Origin: DASYKT01 sp963718105
Lineage (GTDB): Bacteria > Acidobacteriota > Blastocatellia > Pyrinomonadales > Pyrinomonadaceae
Length of the DNA: 64,000 nucleotides
Assembly (NCBI GenBank): GCA_963718105.1
Contig: OY970352.1
Coordinates: 3,906,001 to 3,970,000, forward strand
Direction of reading: 5' to 3'
Shown here piece after piece: positions 39,632 to 47,581 of the stretch; the first letter of the stretch is position 1, and the number at the start of each line of letters is the position of its first letter. Under the pieces are notes generated by a model. That model ran no database searches and had not been told where the DNA came from. It saw only the letters and a program-made list of their open reading frames with translations. Made by a program: the position numbers and the translations under genes.

Positions 39632-40686
39632 TAAACGATATTCACGACATCTTCGCGCGTCACGCCCGGAATTTCCAATATCATATCCGCGCCATAGGCC
39701 TTTGCCGGAGTCTGGAATCCGACGGGTGCGTCACCGTCTAAAATTCTTTCACAAATTTTAAGCGCCGTTTGCACGGTAAAATCATAACCTTCCGGCCCGG
39801 ACAAACGCGCGGCGATTTTGTTGCCGTTATCGTCCGCAGCTTCTCCGTATACATATGATTTCCCGGCGGCGCGCTGTTCAGCCGAAGCACCGCCAAGTGG
39901 AATTTTGCTCTGAAGATATTTTTGCACCGGCCCCCAGGCCAGCAGCCAGCCGATATAGCGGCTTAAGATCATCATCTTTTGCACCTGCGGCGGCACGACC
40001 GTATAGACTTCGATATTCGGAATGCCGGTGGAATAATACGCCGTCGAGACATCGCCCCAGGGAATGGTCACCCCGCGCTTTAAGACCGGGCCAAAATCGA
40101 TCGGGCGCACCTTCCACGCCGCCGGAACGCTGACGATCTCTCCGCCCCTGCGAACCGCGCCGCCGCGCCCTATGTTCATCGTCATGGTGGCCTGTGTGCC
40201 GTGTGAAATACGGCTTCCGCTGCCGTGAAATGCCAGCGTTAAATTTGTTGCCTCGGGCAGCCGGTTCTTTAAATGCCGTGCCAGCGAATCGGTCGGCACC
40301 ACGTCAAACCCCACGCCGGGCATTATCATAATGCCGGCAGCCTTAGCTTTTTCATCCAGCCGCGCCATTGCTTCGAAAACCGCGATCTCACCCGTAATGT
40401 CCAGGTAGTGTCTCCCTGTACGCAAACAGGCCTGGCACATCGGCTTTGAAGTTACGGAAAACGGCCCGGCGCAATGCAGCACAAAATCTACCTCGTTAAG
40501 CGCGGCTTCGAGCTTGTCGGTCTCTTCCAGCGAGAAAACGCGAAATTCCAACCCAAGCTCCGTCGCCAGTTTCTCGATGCTTTCTTTTTTCCGTCCGGCC
40601 AGGATCGGTTTTAAACCGCGCGAGGCTGCTTCACGAGCGATTATCTCGCCCGTGTATCCGTTTGCTCCGTAGATAAGAAAATTCAT
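39631..40686 (-). CDS. Saccharopine dehydrogenase-like NAD(P)-binding protein
   Basis: 351 aa. The N-terminal Rossmann motif is IYGANGYTGEIIARE, followed by LAGRKKESIEKLA. VDFVLHCAGPFSVTSKPMCQ and RTGRHYLDITGE are hallmarks of the saccharopine-reductase/trans-acting enoyl reductase group. A GFDVVPTDSLA motif follows. True saccharopine dehydrogenase activity is unlikely; the group includes lipid-modifying reductases. It stands alone, upstream flank taken by a family G repeat. Confidence 0.85.
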   Translation of the reverse strand: MNFLIYGANGYTGEIIAREAASRGLKPILAGRKKESIEKLATELGLEFRVFSLEETDKLEAALNEVDFVLHCAGPFSVTSKPMCQACLRTGRHYLDITGEIAVFEAMARLDEKAKAAGIMIMPGVGFDVVPTDSLARHLKNRLPEATNLTLAFHGSGSRISHGTQATMTMNIGRGGAVRRGGEIVSVPAAWKVRPIDFGPVLKRGVTIPWGDVSTAYYSTGIPNIEVYTVVPPQVQKMMILSRYIGWLLAWGPVQKYLQSKIPLGGASAEQRAAGKSYVYGEAADDNGNKIAARLSGPEGYDFTVQTALKICERILDGDAPVGFQTPAKAYGADMILEIPGVTREDVVNIV

Positions 40687-40715
40687 ATAGTTTATTCTCT
40701 TTCAGATGATGGCTG

Positions 40716-40870
40716 AAAATTGTGGTGTTACTAATTGAAACCGGCGATCATTTCGGAGTAGTAAGAGATGATAGTTGATAACTGAAAGATTCGATCTATT
40801 ATCTTTCAACTATCAGTTATTATCTATTCCGAATGGTATCTCAGAATCAACACCACAAGTTTTAAGACAC
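40716..40870. repeat. Palindromic repeat, family G copy 2
   Basis: Right arm CACCACAAGTTTTAAGACAC against a left arm with TTGTGGTG. The inner part is made of GATAACTGAAAGATTCGATC and complements, with CTATTCCGAATGG on the right side. The element spans nearly the whole gap and its last base is the first of the ywbE stop codon. Confidence 0.8.
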
Positions 40871-41070
40871 TACTCTACTTTCAAAATCTCCTGCACCCTG
40901 CCGACCTGTCCGTCGGTCAATCTTACTTTAATTCCGTGCGGGTGGTGCGAAGAATTTGTCAGGATGTCCTTTACCGTGCCGGTAGTTTGTTTGCCGGTAC
41001 GCTGATCCTGTTTTAGGACGATCGTCACTTTTAAGCCCGCGTGGATATTTTTACGTTCGCGATGCGGCAT
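40870..41070 (-). CDS. ywbE: YwbE family protein (DUF2196)
   Basis: 66 aa. The sequence from GLKVTIVLKQDQRTGKQT through GTVKDILTNSSHHPHGIKVR is the signature of YwbE-like proteins, a small beta-barrel family of unknown function. The HPHGIKVRL motif is its best-conserved part. It starts 23 bp after the DinB gene's stop and is the last gene of the MATE-aat-DinB-ywbE unit. Confidence 0.88.
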   Translation of the reverse strand: MPHRERKNIHAGLKVTIVLKQDQRTGKQTTGTVKDILTNSSHHPHGIKVRLTDGQVGRVQEILKVE

Positions 41071-41093
41071 TTATTTTTTCACCTGTTTTTCGG

Positions 41094-41579
41094 CTATTTC
41101 TTCGTTCTTTTTTCGAGGGCTTTTTTCAGTAGCATTAGCTGCCCCAAATGGTAAGCGTTATGATCGGCCACGAGCAGGGCTTCGCGCAAAAGCGTCTGCC
41201 CGCTGCCGTGCGGTATCTTGCCGTAGAGATCGTTCTTTGCGTCGGCCACCAGATCGCGCATCGTTTTCAGGTCTTTGTGGATCTGCTTGACAGACTTTTT
41301 CCACCCGTCTTCGGTACCTTTCGCGTCTTTTCTTGGCGGCCAGTAGCCGTCGGGAAATTCGGGCGATTCGTGATTAGCGTCACGCGAAAATTCAACGATG
41401 TCCCATTGCGCGAGACGCAGATGTTCCAGCAGGTCCCACGCCGAATGCGGTGAATGTTTTACTTTTTTATTTATCTTTTCCAGAGGGAAATCTTTCAGCG
41501 CATTTTTCAGATCGATGTGCGCGGATCTTCCGTCCAGTAGTTCCAATACGTGCGCGCGTAATTCCTTTTGCTTGTCCAT
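41094..41579 (-). CDS. DinB family protein
   Basis: 161 aa four-helix DinB/YfiT-type protein. The first helix carries HSAWDLLEHLRLAQWDIVEF and the third HNAYHLGQLMLLKKAL, whose histidines are the usual metal ligands of the fold (together with a His in HSPHS/LEH). The family includes metal-dependent thiol transferases. It lies 9 bp after aat. Confidence 0.85.
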   Translation of the reverse strand: MDKQKELRAHVLELLDGRSAHIDLKNALKDFPLEKINKKVKHSPHSAWDLLEHLRLAQWDIVEFSRDANHESPEFPDGYWPPRKDAKGTEDGWKKSVKQIHKDLKTMRDLVADAKNDLYGKIPHGSGQTLLREALLVADHNAYHLGQLMLLKKALEKRTKK

Positions 41580-41588
41580 GGCCCCGCC

Positions 41589-42302
41589 TTAAAATATTTT
41601 TAACTCCAATGCTTGGGTATTCTTAAGTTTATCAAGAAACTCCGCCCGGTCTATCTCTTTCGCGCCCAGCATCTCAAAATGCGGCGTCATCACCTCGATA
41701 TCTAGCCAGGCTGCGCCGCGCTCTTTTAAATGCTCGATCAGAAAAAGCACGGCGAATTTCGACGCGTTAGAGCGAAAATGAAACATACTTTCGCCGCAAA
41801 ACACGCCGCCGCAATCGACACCGTAAAGCCCGCCCACCATTTCTTCGCCTTCCCAGACCTCGACGCTGTGCGCCTTGCCCGCCTGATGCAGCTCATAAAA
41901 GCCGCGCACAAATTCGCCCGTGATCCACGAGGGGCCGCGCTGCCCCTGGCGCTTTACCGCGCGGCAGGTCCTGATAACGCCGAGAAAATTGCGGTCGATG
42001 GAAAAAGTGAATTGCGTTTTTTTCCATTCACGCCGCAGGCTCCGCGGTATTTTCAGATCGGCAAATTCGAGAATGGCGCGCCGCTGCGGGCAATACCACG
42101 GCAGCGGCACATACGGGCTGACATCCCACGGAAAAATGCCTTTGTGATAGGCTTCCGTAAGGCTGTCAATCGTTAGCGGGGTGCCGAAACACACGATGTC
42201 TTTGGCGTCGAAATGCGCGCCTTCAACCTCGAGCCATCGCGGAAAATCATGCGTCCGGAGATCGGGGAAATATTTATTTTCTATACTGTTTGCAGCTTCC
42301 AT
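41589..42302 (-). CDS. aat: Leucyl/phenylalanyl-tRNA--protein transferase
   Basis: 237 aa. It transfers Leu or Phe from tRNA to N-terminal Lys/Arg of proteins, tagging them for ClpS-ClpAP. Motifs: AYHKGIFPWDV (about 51-61), PLPWYCPQRRAILEF, GPSWITGEFVRGFYELHQAG, GLYGVDCGGVFCGESMF and the C-terminal HLKERGAAWLDIEVMTPH. The N-terminus is somewhat longer than in E. coli Aat. Its start overlaps the end of the MATE gene by 22 bp. clpA and clpS are 5-9 kb away in the same window, so the pathway is complete here. Confidence 0.93.
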   Translation of the reverse strand: MEAANSIENKYFPDLRTHDFPRWLEVEGAHFDAKDIVCFGTPLTIDSLTEAYHKGIFPWDVSPYVPLPWYCPQRRAILEFADLKIPRSLRREWKKTQFTFSIDRNFLGVIRTCRAVKRQGQRGPSWITGEFVRGFYELHQAGKAHSVEVWEGEEMVGGLYGVDCGGVFCGESMFHFRSNASKFAVLFLIEHLKERGAAWLDIEVMTPHFEMLGAKEIDRAEFLDKLKNTQALELKIF

Positions 42303-43705
42303 TTACCACGCCGGAAAAACAGTCCGGTAATGAGCGCATAGACTGAAAAAGCTATCGTGATCGCCCAGAAAACACCGTATACCTGCATGCTGGTATGGTA
42401 AGCCAAAACATAAGCCAACGGAATCTCGAACAGCCAGAAAATGAACAGATTTATGTAAGTCGGCGTCCAGGTATCACCGGCGCCGTTAAATGAAGTGCCG
42501 AACACCATGCCGAATGCATAAAAAACAAAACCATAGGCAACGGTTCGCAGGCAGTTTGCCGCATACTCTACCACCGCCGGGTCTTTACTATCAAAAAGCC
42601 CCACTATCGGATAAGCCAAAATGACAAAGACCACTCCGATCGTGCCCAGAAATACAGCGTTATAAAAAGCCGCTTTCCAGACCGCCTGTTCAGCCCGTTC
42701 GGGCTTTCCCGCGCCGAGCGATTGGCCGACCAGCGTGGCCGCGGCGTTGCTCATTCCCACCGAAGGCAGCAGGGCAAATATGATCACCCGGATCCCGATC
42801 ACATACCCGGCCAGCGCCTCGCTGCCAAAACCCGACATGATCCGGATCAGCCCCATCCAGCTCAGCATACCGATGGTGACCTGGAAAATTGCCGCGCTGG
42901 AAAGCTTGATCAAATGCCATATCAGCACAAAGTCGGGCTTCCAGTGATGAGCGTGAATTTCAAATTTGTTACCCTTGCGCAGCAGCATCGAGAATGCAAA
43001 GATCACACCCACGCTGCGCCCGATGGTCGTCGCTACCGCCGAACCCACCACGCCCAGCTCCGGGAAAAACCACAATCCGAAAATAAAACACGGGTTGAGA
43101 ATTATGTTGATCGTATTTGCCAGGATTAGGGTGCGCATCGCGATCGCGGCATTTCCCGCGCCGCGAAAGATGCCGCTGATGAGAAATATCATCACCACGC
43201 TCATCGAACCGCCCAGCAGAACACGGGTAAAATTCACATGCTCGATCACGTCCGGCGCGGCGCCCATCAACTCTAAAAACCGGTGAGCGAACAGCGCCCC
43301 GGCCAAGCCGAAAATAGCCGAGACGATGATTCCCAGATAGATCACCTGCACCGCCGTTTTCGCCGCGGCGTCCGGATTTTTTTCGCCGATGCGCCGGGCC
43401 ACCGTGGCCGTCGCTCCGATACTAAGGCCGATCGCCACGGCATAGATCAATGTGATCAGCGACTCGGTAATTCCAACTACCGCCACCGAATCCGCGCCCA
43501 GCTTGGAAACAAAGAATATGTCCACGATGGCAAAAAGGCTCTCCATGAACATCTCGATCACCATCGGCACCGCCAATAAAAATATCGCCAGCCCGATCGG
43601 GATCTCCGTCAGATCACGTTTCGTTCCCCACACCGCTTCGCGCAGGATCGACCAAAAAGAATTGTTCATCTCTGCCTCAGGCAGAGTTTTATCGAGGTTT
43701 TCCAT
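42281..43705 (-). CDS. MATE family multidrug / cation efflux transporter
   Basis: 474 aa with twelve predicted transmembrane helices in two homologous halves. Segments such as AVPMVIEMFMESLFAIVDIF and GITESLITLIYAVAIGLSIG in the first half are typical of MATE transporters (DinF/NorM-like), which export cationic drugs using Na+ or H+. The ATG at 43705 lacks a ribosome site, while Met13 (43669) has TGAGG 5 bp upstream and may be the real start. First gene of the operon with aat, DinB and ywbE. Confidence 0.9.
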   Translation of the reverse strand: MENLDKTLPEAEMNNSFWSILREAVWGTKRDLTEIPIGLAIFLLAVPMVIEMFMESLFAIVDIFFVSKLGADSVAVVGITESLITLIYAVAIGLSIGATATVARRIGEKNPDAAAKTAVQVIYLGIIVSAIFGLAGALFAHRFLELMGAAPDVIEHVNFTRVLLGGSMSVVMIFLISGIFRGAGNAAIAMRTLILANTINIILNPCFIFGLWFFPELGVVGSAVATTIGRSVGVIFAFSMLLRKGNKFEIHAHHWKPDFVLIWHLIKLSSAAIFQVTIGMLSWMGLIRIMSGFGSEALAGYVIGIRVIIFALLPSVGMSNAAATLVGQSLGAGKPERAEQAVWKAAFYNAVFLGTIGVVFVILAYPIVGLFDSKDPAVVEYAANCLRTVAYGFVFYAFGMVFGTSFNGAGDTWTPTYINLFIFWLFEIPLAYVLAYHTSMQVYGVFWAITIAFSVYALITGLFFRRGKWKLQTV

Positions 43706-43905
43706 ATAAAAAAATTTAAATTATTAAAAACAGTTGAGACACAAAAGTGCCTGAAAGAATTTTACCGTACGGCGTGAGACCGCACAGCAAACCATTAACG
43801 AGCGGAGTTAGAGGACAATGATCTTCATAGTTTGGAAAATATAACACAACGGCCCGCTATTGCAAAAACCAATAACAGCCCAGTTTGAAAATCTATCTTT
43901 AAAAG

Positions 43906-44046
43906 GTCCCCAACGGGGACAAAGAAAATAGCCCGGGGTAAGGGAGCGAAGCGAACGCCACCCTGGGTATAGAATTCTCAAAACGTTCCAGCCCTGGAGG
44001 GGCGACAGAACACCAGTCAGGTTTCTGTCACTCTTTCAGGGCTAAC
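43906..44046. repeat. Cluster of palindromes, family I
   Basis: GTCCCC-aac-GGGGAC, then AGCCCGGGGTA with the partner ACCCTGGGT, then arms around AGCCCTGGAGGGGCGACAGA and TTTCTGTCACTC-TTTCAGGGCT. It fills the second half of the 404-bp gap 43706-44109. The first half holds nothing recognisable. Confidence 0.65.
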
Positions 44047-44109
44047 AGCAAATTGATCGTTCGTCACCCATCAATAGGGGCCTTATCACCGCGAAAATAT
44101 TAAATGATC

Positions 44110-47025
44110 TTAAAAACTAAATTGGATCTGGAATTCGATCCGGCGATTGCCTGCCTGGCCGCCGCCTCCGCCGCCAAATCCAAAGCCGCCGGCCAGTGAA
44201 GTAGACTGGCCAAAAAACAGCGAGCGCAGATTCCCCACCGGCGTGCCGAGATTGGTGCGGTTAAAAATATTGCGGATCTGCACGGCAAATTCCAGGTTGA
44301 AACGTTTTTCATCATCGCCGCCGCCGCGTTGTCCTCCACCGCCCCCTCCACTGCTGCCGCCAAACGGGCCATTTCCCCCGCCCCTGCTGCCACCGCCTCC
44401 ACCGCCCTGAGACGAGACGGAAGCTTGCTTTTCGCTGCCGCCGAAACCGAAAGTTTTAGCGGCGCGCAGATTTACGTTAAAAAAATCCGGGCCGCGGCCG
44501 TAGTTACGCGGGATGATCGTATCGCCCGGGTCGGGCGTCGGGTCGAAAGCGCCGAAAGGCGTGACGATAATACCGGGTTCCGTCAGATCTGTGGCAAATG
44601 CCGGGCGCTCGGTAAAAAGATTATCGCCGTTCAGATCCGCGCCGGTCGTTATATTGAAAGGAACGCCCGAACGGTATGTAACGAACGGGCTCAGGCGTAT
44701 TCCCCACGGCGCCGTAAAATTTCCGCCCACGGTAAAACGGTGCCTGATATCGAGCGCGGCATTACCGTATTCTCCGGTCAGATCATAAGAATTTGCCGGA
44801 AAACTTCCCGCCCCGTCCGAATCGCTTTTCGCTCCGCCAAAGGAATAATTTGCAAAGAGCGATACGCTGTCCAGAAAATTTGAACGGGCATTTAAGATCA
44901 ACTGGTTTTGATCGAACCGCCCGGTGGATTCGTACTCGAAAATATCTCCTCTCGCCGGATCGGGACGCACTCCGTTAAGCGGCGCATTGATGTTGCGTGA
45001 CCGCAGCAGCCGCCTGGTCCGCGCGTTGACAAAGGTGGCGCTGAAAGTTGTCTTAAAGGGCAATTGCCGCTCGACGGCAAAGGCGGCCTGCATCGTATAG
45101 GGCGCCTGCAGATCGGGAGACACCGATCGAATTATGCTGGTCCCCGGCAAAACTGCTCCGATCTGTGCCGCCGTCAGCGAATTTGTCACGCCGTTCAAGG
45201 TAAATACCGGCTGGCTTAAAAGCATGATCGCGATCTGCCTTCTAACCGGGTCGGGGTCATCCGCGCTGACCGTATAATTTATTTGATTTACGCCATTAAA
45301 ACGGATCGCCTGCAGCGTCAGGTTTTCGCTGAAGCGGTCATAAAATATACCGAACCCGCCGCGAAAAACTGTCTTCGCCTCGCCTTTGCCGCCGGCGCCG
45401 GGCGCATAGGCAAATCCGAAGCGCGGCGCAAAATTATTGTTGCTCGAGATATTGTTTTGATTTTCGTAACGCAGCCCGAACGAAAGCGTGAGTTTCGGGC
45501 TATAGCGCCAATCGTCCTGGAAGAAAACACCCATGTCCGTTTGGCTCACGGCCGCTTCCGGCGTCCCGCCGGCGATGGTAAATTGGGTCGGGATAGCGCC
45601 CGGTAAATTCAGGATGGCATTACGATATTGATCGAGCGTGGTAAAGGTATATGTTCCCGCGAAATTATTCGGCGACGCGTTATCGAATTTATTAGAACGC
45701 AGCCGCAGGCCGAATTTAAATGCATGTCTTCCGCGCAGGACGGACATGTAATTTTGAAATTCAAAACGGTCTGCGTCGGAAAAACCGGATCCCACATTGG
45801 CGCCCCCGCCGGTAAAAGCATCGTTGACGCGAACGGTCGGGTTGCTGGCGTCGCCCTCTTGTCGGCTGCGGCGGCGAATATATTGAAAACGCGTCTCGTT
45901 GATCACCGTGGGGCTGACTATCGCCGTTTCCGTCAAGCGGATGCTTTGGTCACTGTCGTGCGTATTGTAAGCCCGCGTAAGCAGATCGAACCCGCCCAAA
46001 CCGGCATTTTCAGAATTGGAACGGGAAAAATTGTAACGCGCGACGAGCGTGTTATTTTCATTGATCTTGAGATCGACTCGCGGGCTGAACTCAAAATCTT
46101 TTGACGGCGTCCGCACGGCCAATTGAAAAGGCACGACATTTAAACCGGGGTCGAGGATCAATGCGTTGATCAGCGCATTGTTGTCGGTAGTCTGGTACTC
46201 GATATCAAAAAAGAAAGACGCGCGTTTTTTGATCAAAGGCCCTCCCAGGCTGCCGTCGATATTGCGGACCTGAAACGGAGCGCGGTTCGGCGCAAAAGGA
46301 TTGCGCGAATTGAAAGTTTCGTCTTCAAATTCAAATTCAATTTCACCGCGGTATTTATCCGTACCGGGCTTGGTCAGTATCTCGATGCGCCCGAACCCAA
46401 GGCGGTCGTACTCGGAAGAAAACGGATTTTGATTTATGCGGATCTCGCGGATGGTATTGCGCGGCGGCATTCTTCCACCGCTAAAACCGTCGATAAAGAT
46501 CTCGCCGCCATTTGGGCCCGCGCCCGGCCCCGCCAGCGCCTGTAAAGCTGCGGCTAGCTCCTCAGGATCGTCTGGCAGCGCTTCTATGTCCTTATCCTTT
46601 AACACGATAGCGCCGGCAGATGCTTCCGGATCGGTACCGACCGCCTGGTTCTGATTTACATCGACGTTTATCTCCTGCGCCGCGATATCCAGGGCGATGT
46701 CCAGCGATACGCTTTTTCCGGCTTCGATGACAACTTCGGTATTTTCATAATTCGCGAAACCGGCCGCGCTAACCCGCAAGGTATATTTTCCCGCCGCCAA
46801 ACCGCCGATAGTGAACGAGCCTTCCTGGTTAGCCTGCGCCGTTTTTTCCGCGCCGCTTTCGCTTACAGCCGTCGCGGTTGCGCCGCCGATCAGCGCGCCG
46901 ACCGAATCGGCCACCTTGCCGCGGATAGTTCCTGTCTGCTGCGCGCTAACCGAAATAAAAAGCGCCAGCGTCACTAAAAGCAATACCGCGCCGCGAAATA
47001 AAACCTTTCTTAAATAATCCGTCAC
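44110..47025 (-). CDS. Oar-like TonB-dependent outer-membrane receptor
   Basis: 971 aa, GTG start with AAGGGG upstream. Signal peptide to about residue 28 (LALFISVSAQ), carboxypeptidase-regulatory-like domain about 30-110 (TIRGKVADSVGALIGGATA), plug about 140-215, then the beta-barrel ending FQIQFSF, with the terminal aromatic residue of outer-membrane proteins. Near residue 900 lies a Gly/Ser/Arg-rich loop (GGGGGGSRGGGNGPFGG). Proteins of this plan are greatly expanded in Acidobacteria; their substrates (glycans, peptides) are unknown. It is transcribed alone. Confidence 0.9.
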   Translation of the reverse strand: MTDYLRKVLFRGAVLLLVTLALFISVSAQQTGTIRGKVADSVGALIGGATATAVSESGAEKTAQANQEGSFTIGGLAAGKYTLRVSAAGFANYENTEVVIEAGKSVSLDIALDIAAQEINVDVNQNQAVGTDPEASAGAIVLKDKDIEALPDDPEELAAALQALAGPGAGPNGGEIFIDGFSGGRMPPRNTIREIRINQNPFSSEYDRLGFGRIEILTKPGTDKYRGEIEFEFEDETFNSRNPFAPNRAPFQVRNIDGSLGGPLIKKRASFFFDIEYQTTDNNALINALILDPGLNVVPFQLAVRTPSKDFEFSPRVDLKINENNTLVARYNFSRSNSENAGLGGFDLLTRAYNTHDSDQSIRLTETAIVSPTVINETRFQYIRRRSRQEGDASNPTVRVNDAFTGGGANVGSGFSDADRFEFQNYMSVLRGRHAFKFGLRLRSNKFDNASPNNFAGTYTFTTLDQYRNAILNLPGAIPTQFTIAGGTPEAAVSQTDMGVFFQDDWRYSPKLTLSFGLRYENQNNISSNNNFAPRFGFAYAPGAGGKGEAKTVFRGGFGIFYDRFSENLTLQAIRFNGVNQINYTVSADDPDPVRRQIAIMLLSQPVFTLNGVTNSLTAAQIGAVLPGTSIIRSVSPDLQAPYTMQAAFAVERQLPFKTTFSATFVNARTRRLLRSRNINAPLNGVRPDPARGDIFEYESTGRFDQNQLILNARSNFLDSVSLFANYSFGGAKSDSDGAGSFPANSYDLTGEYGNAALDIRHRFTVGGNFTAPWGIRLSPFVTYRSGVPFNITTGADLNGDNLFTERPAFATDLTEPGIIVTPFGAFDPTPDPGDTIIPRNYGRGPDFFNVNLRAAKTFGFGGSEKQASVSSQGGGGGGSRGGGNGPFGGSSGGGGGGQRGGGDDEKRFNLEFAVQIRNIFNRTNLGTPVGNLRSLFFGQSTSLAGGFGFGGGGGGQAGNRRIEFQIQFSF

Positions 47026-47192
47026 AATTAAACCCCTTGAAAACTAATATTTAGCTATTATAAGCCCTTTATGGCGGAGAGTATTAAAAAAAGCGGACGA
47101 ATGCGTCCACGTTTGTTAGACGCAAAAATGGCCGGATCCGGTTACAGGAAAATGTTGATTGTTATGTCGGGAGGAGACTTAGATGCTTAAAG

Positions 47193-47250
47193 TTCCCCTC
47201 CTTACAAAGGAGGGGTGGCACGCGCCAGCGTGACGGGGTGGTTCTCTCTT
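47193..47250. repeat. Double-hairpin repeat, family B copy 3
   Basis: CCCCTCCTT-acA-AAGGAGGGG, then the CACGCG..CGTG palindrome and ACGGGGTGGTTC. A solitary family D arm starts 13 bp later. Confidence 0.8.
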
Positions 47251-47262
47251 CATCGACAGCAT

Positions 47263-47299
47263 GAAACCCGGTCGCTACCGCTCCCGGTTCTGACCTCAT
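47263..47299. repeat. Solitary right arm of palindromic repeat family D
   Basis: ACCCGGTCGCTACCGCTCCC then GGTTCTGACCTCAT match the right arm at 3240-3275. The left arm is missing: a family B element occupies its expected place. The remainder of the 556-bp gap (47300-47581) has repeated GTGTTCC words (near 47460-47565) but no gene. Confidence 0.7.
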
Positions 47300-47581
47300 T
47301 TCGCCAATTGAATCACTAGTAATCCGGCAAATCGGGCTGAAATTTACTAAACGGCTGTCGTCTTCAAAAACCTCTATTCAAAAACTTGCTGCTTTAAGTT
47401 ATCCTGCGTGGGCGCGGGAGAACGCGCGTGTTATTTGAAAAGTCCAAATTTCTCAAAAGCGTGTTCCAAAAGTGTTCCGGTGTTCCACTCGCGCACTCAC
47501 CCGGGTGGAACGGAACGCTTTAGGAACTTATAGTGGGATAAGCGATTATCGGCTTCGGGTGTTCCATCTCCCAAGAGCAGC

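Noticed and set aside
44329..44883. 184-codon ORF opposite the TonB receptor
   Set aside because: Shadow frame of the receptor gene with no ribosome site or recognisable domain.
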